DNA of 62,613 nucleotides, taken from assembly GCA_031372705.1 (NCBI GenBank), contig JANMLV010000284.1, positions 1 to 62,613 on the forward strand, given 5' to 3'. Below the pieces are notes generated by a model, which was not told the DNA's origin, did no database searches, and worked only from the letters and a program-made list of their open reading frames with translations. The stretch comes from UBA7236 sp031372705 (GTDB lineage Bacteria; Bacteroidota; Bacteroidia; Chitinophagales; BACL12). The position numbers were made by a program, and so were the translations under genes. Positions 15,709 through 23,353 of this stretch are shown piece after piece (the first letter of the stretch is position 1; each line of letters opens with the position of its first letter).

Positions 15709-16374
15709 TTAAATATTGAGATAATTCATTAATGAATCGTATCTGTCTTTAATAATTTCAACCATATCCGATTCCTGGAAATAGGCTTTTACCTGATATT
15801 TATATCGCTCTAAGGTGGCAACAATATGTTTTATTTCGGTGCTGTCAACTTTAATAGTAATGGCATATTTTCCTGTTTCGGGATCAATATTAAAATAAGA
15901 GCTGAGAATATGTGCGTCGTTGCCTTCAACAATTCTGGCAATATCGCTTAATACATAATCTGTTTTATTATTTAACTCGATAATTATTACTCCACCGGGT
16001 TCGCTAATGGAGCTCATTTTTGCGAAATTGTACAACAAACTCTGCAGTGTAATTAATCCCAAATAATGTTGCTCCGCATCCACAACCGGAATTACCGTGG
16101 TTTTTAAATTTGCTGCAACACGCAGCACTTCGTAAATATGTTCTGTATCTTTTACGAAAGGCTTGTAAAGATTTTTAAGAAATTTACCGAGTTGTTCGTG
16201 GGTGTTATTAAAATCTAAAATATCTTCCTCGCTCACGAGGCCAATATAATTTTGATGGTCGACCAAAGGAAGGTGTGAGAGTTTAAACTCATACATCCAT
16301 TCGATGGCCTTGTCTCCGGTATCTTTTATTTTTAGAGGAGGTATATTTTCAGATATAATGTCTTTTGCCAGCAC
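15709..16374 (-). CDS. CBS-domain protein with ACT-like tail (AcuB-like)
   Basis: A 221-residue protein. Two CBS repeats occupy about residues 1-125 (LPLVDHQNYIGLVSEEDILD and TVIPVVDAEQHYLGLITLQSLL). A C-terminal ACT-like region (GVIIIELNNKTDYVLSDIAR ... YAITIKVDS) follows. CBS pairs bind adenine nucleotides, and this arrangement resembles AcuB. Placement directly before nadK, with near-zero spacing, suggests a regulatory role tied to nucleotide or NAD(P) state, which is an inference. Confidence 0.82.
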   Translation of the reverse strand: MLAKDIISENIPPLKIKDTGDKAIEWMYEFKLSHLPLVDHQNYIGLVSEEDILDFNNTHEQLGKFLKNLYKPFVKDTEHIYEVLRVAANLKTTVIPVVDAEQHYLGLITLQSLLYNFAKMSSISEPGGVIIIELNNKTDYVLSDIARIVEGNDAHILSSYFNIDPETGKYAITIKVDSTEIKHIVATLERYKYQVKAYFQESDMVEIIKDRYDSLMNYLNI

Positions 16375-16375
16375 T

Positions 16376-17134
16376 TTATTTTATTTCGTTTAGGAACTTA
16401 CCTAAATAACGATTAAACTCTTCAGGTTGTTCCATCATTGGTGCATGTCCGCATTTATCAATAAACAAAAGTTGCGAATTTGGTATCAATTTATGAAACT
16501 CCTCACCAACAAATGGCGGCGTTATGGTATCGTTATTACCCCAAATGAGCAAAGTTGGTGCCGTAATTTTTGATACCTCTTCTGTCAGGTTTTGGCGAAT
16601 AGCACTTTTAGCTGTTGCTAAAACGCGAATTACTTTATTTCTATCGTTAACAATATCAAAAAGCTCGTCTACCAGCTCCTTAGAAGCAAATTTTGGGTCG
16701 TAAAAGGTGAGTTCTGCTTTTTTCTTGATGTATTCGTAGTCGCCTCGCTTTGGATAAGTATCGCCCATGGCGCTTTCAAACAACCCTGAACTACCGGTTA
16801 GCACAACACCATTTATTTTGTCGGGATTGGCTAAAGCGTAAATCAATGCAATATGTCCGCCGAGTGAATTTCCCAACACTGTAACTTTATCATAACCTTT
16901 ATATGCCACAAAGCGCTCCACATAGTCAACGTATCCGCCCACTGTGGTTTCTTCAATTGGCAAATCATAAAGAGGCAATATCGGAATTACTACCTTATGT
17001 GTCTGCTTAAAACTTTCAATTATGTCAAAAAAATTACTGAGGGCACCAAACAATCCGTGCAACAACATCAGCACATCGCCTTCGCCCTCTTCTACGTATT
17101 TAAATCCGTTTTCTTCAATTATCGTGTGACTCAT
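16376..17134 (-). CDS. Alpha/beta hydrolase
   Basis: The ATG at 17134 gives 252 residues. The ORF can be extended 20 codons upstream, but that part looks like untranslated leader. The catalytic triad is visible: Ser ~90 in GNSLGGH, Asp in WGNNDTITP, His in KCGHAPMMEQP. The oxyanion strand is LLHGLFG. It resembles broad C-C or ester hydrolases (MhpC-like), and the substrate is unknown. It lies between the CBS gene and the glutamine amidotransferase. Confidence 0.8.
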   Translation of the reverse strand: MSHTIIEENGFKYVEEGEGDVLMLLHGLFGALSNFFDIIESFKQTHKVVIPILPLYDLPIEETTVGGYVDYVERFVAYKGYDKVTVLGNSLGGHIALIYALANPDKINGVVLTGSSGLFESAMGDTYPKRGDYEYIKKKAELTFYDPKFASKELVDELFDIVNDRNKVIRVLATAKSAIRQNLTEEVSKITAPTLLIWGNNDTITPPFVGEEFHKLIPNSQLLFIDKCGHAPMMEQPEEFNRYLGKFLNEIK

Positions 17135-17195
17135 ACCTATCAGTGAATCACAAAAATATGAATTTTGACTTGTTATTCGAGATTTTATCTGCAAT

Positions 17196-17768
17196 TCAAC
17201 GGCTAAAAGTGTCTAACCAGTTGGCCAGTAGTTGTTTTCCGCAGGGTGTAAGAATAGATTCAGGGTGAAATTGCACTCCGGTTAAAGGCAGGCTAACATG
17301 CTGCAAAGCCATTGGTTCATGGGTGTTTTGGGTTGATGCGGTTATGTGGATTGCAGCGGGAATATCGGAAATATTGAGACTGTGGTAACGCATTACCTCA
17401 GTTGGTGAAGGGATGTTTGCAAATAAACCGACACCGTTGTGCTCAATAATAGAGGTTTTGCCATGAAATGGGATGGGTGAGCGCGCCACAGTAGCCCCGA
17501 AATAAGCCCCCAGTGCCTGGTAGCCGAGGCAAACGCCTAAAATTGGTAAAGTGGTATGATAATGATGAATGAGGTCCATAGTGATGCCTGCATCTTCAGG
17601 ACGCTTGGGGCCGGGAGAGATTACAATACCTGAAATACCTAAATTGGCAGTTTCGGAAATTGTTATGGCATCATTTCGTTTCACTATAACAGTGGCGCCG
17701 CATTGCGATAAATAATCGTATAGATTGTAAGTAAAAGAATCGTAGTTATCGAGCAATAATATTTTCAT
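17196..17768 (-). CDS. pabA: Glutamine amidotransferase of anthranilate/aminodeoxychorismate synthase
   Basis: A 190-residue class I amidotransferase: LLDNYDSFTYNLYDYL start, ISPGPKRPEDAG, nucleophile Cys in GVCLGYQ (~79), and His-Glu in GVQFHPESI. It supplies ammonia from glutamine to PabB or TrpE. Whether it serves folate (PabA), tryptophan (TrpG) or both cannot be told here, since no chorismate-binding partner lies in the window. Its ATG overlaps the cvpA stop by 4 nt. Confidence 0.85.
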   Translation of the reverse strand: MKILLLDNYDSFTYNLYDYLSQCGATVIVKRNDAITISETANLGISGIVISPGPKRPEDAGITMDLIHHYHTTLPILGVCLGYQALGAYFGATVARSPIPFHGKTSIIEHNGVGLFANIPSPTEVMRYHSLNISDIPAAIHITASTQNTHEPMALQHVSLPLTGVQFHPESILTPCGKQLLANWLDTFSR

Positions 17769-18316
17769 TGTTCGTTGTCGGTCGTGTGATTCATTTTAAA
17801 TTCATCGAACCAAATTTCCAGCGTATTGAAAACATTTTTCACCGGAGGAATAATATTGCCAATCAGCTCAATTGTTTTTGGTGCAAATGGTTCTACTTTT
17901 TCGAAAACGATGGAATCTTTTTTATTTTCCGGTTTAATTAATTCCATGTTGTTGAGATAAAATAAAATAGTGGAATATAACATCGTCCAAATAATTCCCC
18001 ATACCAATGCACCGGCAAGTTGATTAATAAAATTTAATTTAATTAATTTGAAAAAACTTTCCAGTGCATGTTCCAATAATCGAAATAATAAATAAATACC
18101 TAAAAAAACAGCAATAAAAGAAATAAGTGGTAAATACCTGAATGATATGTCGAACCAGCGGTCCAAATACAACGAAGCAAGTTCGCTCAGCCTTACTGCT
18201 GCAATAATTCCAATAATTAAAGCTAATAGCGAAACTATTGAATGTATAATGCCTTTTCGATACCCGTGAATGAGCGCCAATATTAAAATAATGGCAAATA
18301 TGATGTCGATTGTCAT
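17765..18316 (-). CDS. CvpA family membrane protein
   Basis: The ATG at 18316 gives 183 residues starting MTIDIIFAIILILALIHGYRKG, the typical CvpA opening with the conserved GYRKG after the first helix. Four membrane segments follow. CvpA proteins were named from colicin V production and are linked in other species to envelope stress and biofilm traits. The longer ORF start (18364) adds a poor, Cys/Phe-rich leader. It overlaps the next gene by 4 nt (ATGA). Confidence 0.82.
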   Translation of the reverse strand: MTIDIIFAIILILALIHGYRKGIIHSIVSLLALIIGIIAAVRLSELASLYLDRWFDISFRYLPLISFIAVFLGIYLLFRLLEHALESFFKLIKLNFINQLAGALVWGIIWTMLYSTILFYLNNMELIKPENKKDSIVFEKVEPFAPKTIELIGNIIPPVKNVFNTLEIWFDEFKMNHTTDNEQ

Positions 18317-18390
18317 AATCGGGAAATTGTGTATTGAGCAATTAAAAAAATAAATAATCGACAAGCATTAGCTATCGAATAAATATATTA

Positions 18391-18843
18391 TTATGCCGTT
18401 AATAATTCCTTTACTAAAGTAGAAATCATTTTACCATCGGCTTTGCCTGCAAGTTGTTTTGATGCAGCACCCATTACTTTACCCATGTCTTGCGGACCTG
18501 TTGCGCCAACGTTAGCGATAATGGATTGTAAAACAGCGCGCACTTCATTTTCATCCATTTGTTTTGGTAAAAACTTTTCAATAACCGCAATTTCTTCCGC
18601 TTCAACAATAGCTAATTCGGGGCGATTTTGAGCAGTATAAATTTCTAAACTTTCTTTGCGTTGCTTTGCTAATTTGGTGAGCACCTGAATTTCTTTTTCT
18701 TCCGATAATTCATCGGCTGCACCTTTTTCGGTTTTGGCTAATAGCAATGCCGATTTGATGCCGCGTAATCCGCGTAAAGTAGCTTCTTCTTTGTTTTTCA
18801 TGGCAACTTTAATGCCTTCGTTAACCTGATCAAAAATGGACAT
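18391..18843 (-). CDS. GatB/YqeY domain protein
   Basis: The ATG at 18843 gives 150 residues: MSIFDQVNEGIKVAMKNKEEATLRGLRGIKSAL, a helical N-domain, then a GatB_Yqey tail (IEKFLPKQMDENEVRAVLQ, GPQDMGKVMGAASKQLAGKADGKMIS). The tail is the tRNA-contacting module also found at the C-terminus of GatB. The stand-alone protein is widespread and its exact role is unclear. It is the first gene of the minus-strand series, 74 nt before cvpA. Confidence 0.88.
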   Translation of the reverse strand: MSIFDQVNEGIKVAMKNKEEATLRGLRGIKSALLLAKTEKGAADELSEEKEIQVLTKLAKQRKESLEIYTAQNRPELAIVEAEEIAVIEKFLPKQMDENEVRAVLQSIIANVGATGPQDMGKVMGAASKQLAGKADGKMISTLVKELLTA

Positions 18844-19012
18844 AGTAATAATATTATAGGGCAAATTTCGCGATTTATTGTGAGTTATTGAAATGGATTT
18901 TGGGTCGATTTTCGGTTTTGGGTTAATGCAACTGCATTCAAATATTAAATATTTTCGTTTTACCGAACAAAAGTTTATTAATTTCTATTACATATGTCAC
19001 TAACTTCACAGC

Positions 19013-20140
19013 ATGAAAATTGGTATTGTTTGTTACCCAACTTACGGAGGCAGCGGCGTTGTTGCTACTGAATTAGGCAAGGCATTAGCTGACAAAGGGT
19101 ATAAAGTTCATTTTATTACCTATAAGCAACCGTTTAGACTCGATTCGTTCCACGAGAATATTTTTTTTCATGAAGTAAATTTCAGCAATTACCCGTTATT
19201 TGAATATCCACCTTACGAAACGGCGCTTGCGAGTAAAATTGTAGATGTTGCCTTATTCGAAAAATTAGATTTATTGCATGTGCACTATGCCATTCCGCAT
19301 GCCAGTGCTGCTTATATTGCAAAGCAAATACTCAAAGAGAAAAATTATCATCTCCCTTTTATAACAACCTTACACGGAACCGATATTACATTAGTAGGTA
19401 AGGATGAAACTTTTATTCCTGTTGTAACATTTTCAATAAATGAGAGTGACGGTATCACTTCTGTTTCGCAAAGTTTAAAAGATGAAACCTATCAAAATTT
19501 TGAGATTACAAAAGATATTAAGGTGATTCCAAATTTTATTGATTTCAGTCGATTCAAGAAATTGGATAAAGAACACTTTCGAAAAGTAATAGCCAAAAAT
19601 GGCGAAAAAATAATTGTACACACATCTAATTTCCGCAAAGTAAAACGCGTGGAAGATGTGGTAAAAGTATTCTGTAAAATTAAGGAAGCCCTACCTGCAA
19701 AATTATTATTGGTGGGTGATGGTCCGGAGCGACAAAACGTTGAGAAATTAACTCGCCAAGTATGTATGGAAGACGACGTTTATTTTTTGGGCAAGCAAGA
19801 AGCAGTTGAAGAACTACTCGCTATTGCCGACCTATTTGTTTTGCCTTCCGAAACCGAAAGTTTTGGGTTGGCTGCACTTGAAGCTATGGCTTGCGAAGTT
19901 CCGGTAATATCGACCAACACCGGCGGTATTCCCGAAATAAATATCCAAGGCGTAACAGGTTATCTCAGCAACGTTGGCGACATCGACGATATGGCAAAGA
20001 ACGCCATACATATTCTCAGCGACGAATCCACCCTAGCCGAATTCCGCAAAAATGCGATTAAACAAGCCAACCAGTTTTCGCTGGAAAATATTTTGCCGAT
20101 GTATGAGGCGTATTATAAAGAGGTGATTGAGAAAGGGTGA
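19013..20140 (+). CDS. bshA: N-acetyl-alpha-D-glucosaminyl L-malate synthase BshA
   Basis: A 375-residue GT4 glycosyltransferase. MKIGIVCYPTYGGSGVVATELG is the hallmark BshA opening, with HVHYAIPHASAAYIAKQ, TTLHGTDITLVG and a C-terminal donor-binding ESFGLAALEAMACEVPVI. It joins UDP-GlcNAc to L-malate in the first step of bacillithiol synthesis, the low-molecular-weight thiol of many Bacteroidota. No bshB or bshC lies in the window. A weak TAACTTCA box stands exactly 4 nt before the ATG. Confidence 0.92.
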   Translation: MKIGIVCYPTYGGSGVVATELGKALADKGYKVHFITYKQPFRLDSFHENIFFHEVNFSNYPLFEYPPYETALASKIVDVALFEKLDLLHVHYAIPHASAAYIAKQILKEKNYHLPFITTLHGTDITLVGKDETFIPVVTFSINESDGITSVSQSLKDETYQNFEITKDIKVIPNFIDFSRFKKLDKEHFRKVIAKNGEKIIVHTSNFRKVKRVEDVVKVFCKIKEALPAKLLLVGDGPERQNVEKLTRQVCMEDDVYFLGKQEAVEELLAIADLFVLPSETESFGLAALEAMACEVPVISTNTGGIPEINIQGVTGYLSNVGDIDDMAKNAIHILSDESTLAEFRKNAIKQANQFSLENILPMYEAYYKEVIEKG

Positions 20141-20328
20141 GCGAGTTGCTCGCAACGGCATAAATGGGTTGTGAGGGTGTCTTATACAAATATTAATCGC
20201 GTATCTATCCGAATTAATTGCATTTCGCAAAACGCGAATTTTTTTCACAATTTAATAATTTTTTTCAAAAATTGCTCAGGCCAAACGGGTAACTGTAACA
20301 TTTAACCTACCTCATTCGTCAAACCTAT

Positions 20329-20760
20329 ATGCATTCAACCCAAACACCTAAGTCCGTGCTGACCAATCCACCAATTAGCATCAAAATAAAGCTTTCGGCA
20401 CTTTGGGCTTCAGTTACGTTGTGTTATTTGTATGGCGATTATTTTGAATTGTATGTGCCCGGAAAAGCAGAAGGGCTTGTAAACGGGGTGAATATGTTGG
20501 ACACTCCACTCAATTTATTTATTGCTGCAGTTTTATTGGCAATTCCTGCGTTGATGGTTTTTTTATCAGTTTTGTTGAGGCCCAACATCAATAGAATATT
20601 AAATATTGTTTTTGCAGGATTTTTTACGGCGGTGATGTTATTAATCGCAATCAGTTCGCTGGAGCCGTGGCGCGCATTTTATGTGTTTTATGCAATAGTA
20701 GAATGCATTTTAACTACCATGATAATTATTTATGCATTGAAATGGCCAAGGGAGAATTAA
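20329..20760 (+). CDS. DUF6326-like membrane protein
   Basis: A 143-residue protein with four hydrophobic segments. IKLSALWASVTLCYLYGDYFELYVPGK followed by LLAIPALMVFLSVLL, ISSLEPWRAFYVFYAIVE and an ALKWPR end matches what I recall of DUF6326. Function unknown. It is followed 9 nt later by a DUF4386 gene and is probably co-transcribed with it. Confidence 0.65.
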   Translation: MHSTQTPKSVLTNPPISIKIKLSALWASVTLCYLYGDYFELYVPGKAEGLVNGVNMLDTPLNLFIAAVLLAIPALMVFLSVLLRPNINRILNIVFAGFFTAVMLLIAISSLEPWRAFYVFYAIVECILTTMIIIYALKWPREN

Positions 20761-20769
20761 TATTAAAGT

Positions 20770-21468
20770 ATGACAGATATTTCTTCAAATAAACGCACAG
20801 CAAGATTCGCCGGATTATTATACTTAGGTGTGGTAATTGCGGGAATTTTTAGTTTAATGTTTGTGCCATCACAACTAATTGATTGGGATAATGCAGCAAC
20901 AACTTTTAATAATTTGGTAAATGGTGCAATGCTCTATAGAATGGGAATTGTAAGTGGTTTGGTTTGTTATGCTTTTTTCTTGTTTTTACCTATAGTATTA
21001 TACAAATTATTAAAACCTATAAACGATTATTATGCTAAATTAATGGTGCTCTTAGCGGTAATTAGTGTGCCAATGTATTTTATTAATGTTCAACATCAAT
21101 TTACAGTGCTTTCGTTGCTTGGCGATGCTAATTATCTACACTTATATTCTCAAGAACAATTACATGCCCTGGTTATGTTACATCTGGAGCAATATGAAAA
21201 TGGTATGCGTGTAATTCATATTTTTTCGGGACTATGGTTGCTGCCATTTGGGTATTTGGTTTATAAATCGAGGTTTTTACCGAAATTTTTTGGGGTGTTA
21301 TTAATGATAGGTTGCTTTGGATATTTGATAAATTTTTTGGGGAGTGCATTGATTGCAAACTATGCAGCAACCGGTATAGGGCGGTTCGTGAGTTTGCCTG
21401 CCAGTATTGGGGAGATTGGGATTTGTTTGTGGTTATTGGTTGCAGGGGTTAAGGGAAAAACAGATTGA
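20770..21468 (+). CDS. DUF4386 domain membrane protein
   Basis: A 232-residue, six-helix membrane protein. The start KRTARFAGLLYLGVVIAGIFS and the C-terminal GLWLLPFGYLVYKSRFLPK...GIGEIGICLWLLV pattern are typical of DUF4386. These proteins are frequent in soil and water bacteria and lack a known role. It pairs with the DUF6326-like gene just upstream. Confidence 0.8.
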   Translation: MTDISSNKRTARFAGLLYLGVVIAGIFSLMFVPSQLIDWDNAATTFNNLVNGAMLYRMGIVSGLVCYAFFLFLPIVLYKLLKPINDYYAKLMVLLAVISVPMYFINVQHQFTVLSLLGDANYLHLYSQEQLHALVMLHLEQYENGMRVIHIFSGLWLLPFGYLVYKSRFLPKFFGVLLMIGCFGYLINFLGSALIANYAATGIGRFVSLPASIGEIGICLWLLVAGVKGKTD

Positions 21469-21563
21469 AAAGGTTGAATGGATTTACACAGATTAATTTG
21501 TTTAAGGCGGTAGCATGTGTTCTTGGATAAAACAAATTTTAATATTATCTGTTAAGTTTTTAC

Positions 21564-22205
21564 ATGCAATCATTATATTTCTCTGATAACGATATCTTGC
21601 AAATGGAGACCCGAGCAAGGGCTGTCTTCGTTAATTGTTTAAGTGGCTTTAAAAGTGCTTCTATGATTGGCAGTATCGATAATAATGGTAATACCAATCT
21701 TGCAATTTTTAGTTCGGTGGTGCATATTGGTTCGAACCCGCCTTTGATTGGGTTTATTAATAGGCCGGATACAGTTGGCAGGCATACATTGGAAAATATT
21801 TTAGCTACCAATTGTTTTACCATTAATCATATTCATACCGGTATCTATAAGCAAGCACATCAAACTTCAGCACGATACGAAAAACATATTTCTGAATTTG
21901 ATGCGGTGGGGTTAACACCTGAATTTACGGAGACAATTAAAGCTCCTTATGTTAAAGAAAGTATAATTAAATACGGATTAGCGTTTGCAGAAAAACATGA
22001 ATTGAAAATAAACGGAACAATTTTAATTATTGGAAAAGTGGTGGAAGTAATTATTCCCGAAAATTGTTTGTTGTTGGATGGTGCAATTGATATTGAAATG
22101 GCAGAGACTGTTGCAATATCCGGGTTAGACAGCTATCATACTACATCAAAGTTAGCAAGATTATCTTATGCAAAACCGGGAAAATTGCCCGTAGAAATAA
22201 TTTAG
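21564..22205 (+). CDS. Flavin reductase-like (flavoredoxin) protein
   Basis: A 213-residue protein of the split-barrel FMN-binding flavin reductase/flavoredoxin class. The core SASMIGSIDNNGNTNLAIFSS, PPLIGFINRPDTVGRHTLENI and FTINHIHTGI supply the FMN pocket. Members bind FMN and pass electrons or reduce flavin with NAD(P)H. The partner is unknown and there is no oxygenase gene nearby. The start is ATG and no clear promoter was found. Confidence 0.82.
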   Translation: MQSLYFSDNDILQMETRARAVFVNCLSGFKSASMIGSIDNNGNTNLAIFSSVVHIGSNPPLIGFINRPDTVGRHTLENILATNCFTINHIHTGIYKQAHQTSARYEKHISEFDAVGLTPEFTETIKAPYVKESIIKYGLAFAEKHELKINGTILIIGKVVEVIIPENCLLLDGAIDIEMAETVAISGLDSYHTTSKLARLSYAKPGKLPVEII

Positions 22206-22255
22206 CAATATTATTTCAAACAAGATTATGTTTACGATTTGAAACAAAATTATTT

Positions 22256-22630
22256 ATGGATGAACAGGAGTTAATTTGTGCTTACAGCGGACTGCCATCG
22301 TTGGCAAGTTACATGTTGGAACAAGATGCAGAAGCGTTAAACCAACGGCAACCCCAAAAGTTTGTATTTAGCGACATTGATAAAGATAGAATTATTCAAA
22401 TGGCATGGGAAGATCGCACACCATTTGAAGCTATTGCTTTCCAGTTTGGATTAAAGGAAAAGGAAGTAATCGCATTCATGCGCAAAAACTCATTGCCTTC
22501 CAGTTTTCGCATGTGGCGCAAAAGAATGCAATCCCGCAAATCAAAACACAGCAATTTGCGCAACAACAATATCACACGATTTAAATGCTCCCGACAAAAA
22601 AGCACCGGCAATGCAATTTCGAAGCGCTAA
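22256..22630 (+). CDS. DUF2805 (TIGR03643) family protein with N-terminal extension
   Basis: A 124-residue protein whose core (residues ~40-100) is the conserved DUF2805 block: IDKDRIIQMAWEDRTPFEAIAFQFGLKEKEVIAFMR and SSFRMWRKRM. The core looks like a small HTH. Typical family members are about 70-90 residues. Here about 38 extra residues precede the core (an AYSGLPSLASYMLEQDAE segment) and a basic tail follows, so this one is longer than usual. Function unknown. It borders the repeat-rich gap. Confidence 0.75.
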   Translation: MDEQELICAYSGLPSLASYMLEQDAEALNQRQPQKFVFSDIDKDRIIQMAWEDRTPFEAIAFQFGLKEKEVIAFMRKNSLPSSFRMWRKRMQSRKSKHSNLRNNNITRFKCSRQKSTGNAISKR

Positions 22631-23353
22631 TAAACAAGAGCGAAATAATTTTAACAGCTATTGAACAAGATTGAGCAAACCCGTAATTATTTAAACAGCC
22701 ATTGAACAAGATTGAGCAAAATTGAGCAAAATTTGAGATCTCAATATGATTGGCATTCGCAGTAAAATTAATTCACTAATTGATTCCAAGATTGACAATA
22801 GTAGCTTCGTAGTAATGTTCGGTGAGAAACACCAACCACGGCGTTGTGGTTTAATTGCATTAATACTTCGTAGTCGTGAATTATTAATTTTTCACTCAAC
22901 ACATTAAACTATTGCAACATATTTATAATTAGTGCAATAAATATGAATCCATAAGCGGATGCAATCCGCAAGTTTCCGCTTCCGAATCGAAGATTCGGCA
23001 GAGCACAGAATTTAATTATAACCTGGAAGTAATGTTAATGCATTGCAGCAATGTCAAACCTGGTCAACGGCCTCATTGCATTGCGCTAGTGCAGCTTACG
23101 ACACTTAAGCTACGATAGCAAAACAGCAACGATGCTTCGACTCACCAAGCGGGCGCAGCGCTACCAATTAATATTCGCGATTAAATAAAACTTGCTTCGT
23201 TTTCAAAACACCACTATCACTAAAAACCCTGCTGGCGCCTCGTCCGCGCCCCGCGCGTGTCGTTAGCTGCACTTGCGCAAAGCAATGCAGCCTTGATTTT
23301 TTGGTTCTTTTGTATCAAGACAAAAGAACAGAAAAGCCGAATAATAGTACGAA
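22631..23353. repeat. 723-bp gene-free region, mosaic of palindromes and direct repeats
   Basis: No supported coding frame was found. Contents: two 27-bp copies of an AACAGCYATTGAACAAGATTGAGCAAA-type repeat (22653-22679, 22694-22720) plus a third short echo (22721-22730). There are perfect hairpins GCGGAT-GCA-ATCCGC (22955-22969), CCGAATC-GAA-GATTCGG (22982-22998) and GTTCTTTTGT-6 nt-ACAAAAGAAC (23304-23329). A GC-rich patch lies near 23230-23290. The composition shifts from patch to patch, as in an accumulation of dispersed palindromic elements. Confidence 0.6.
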
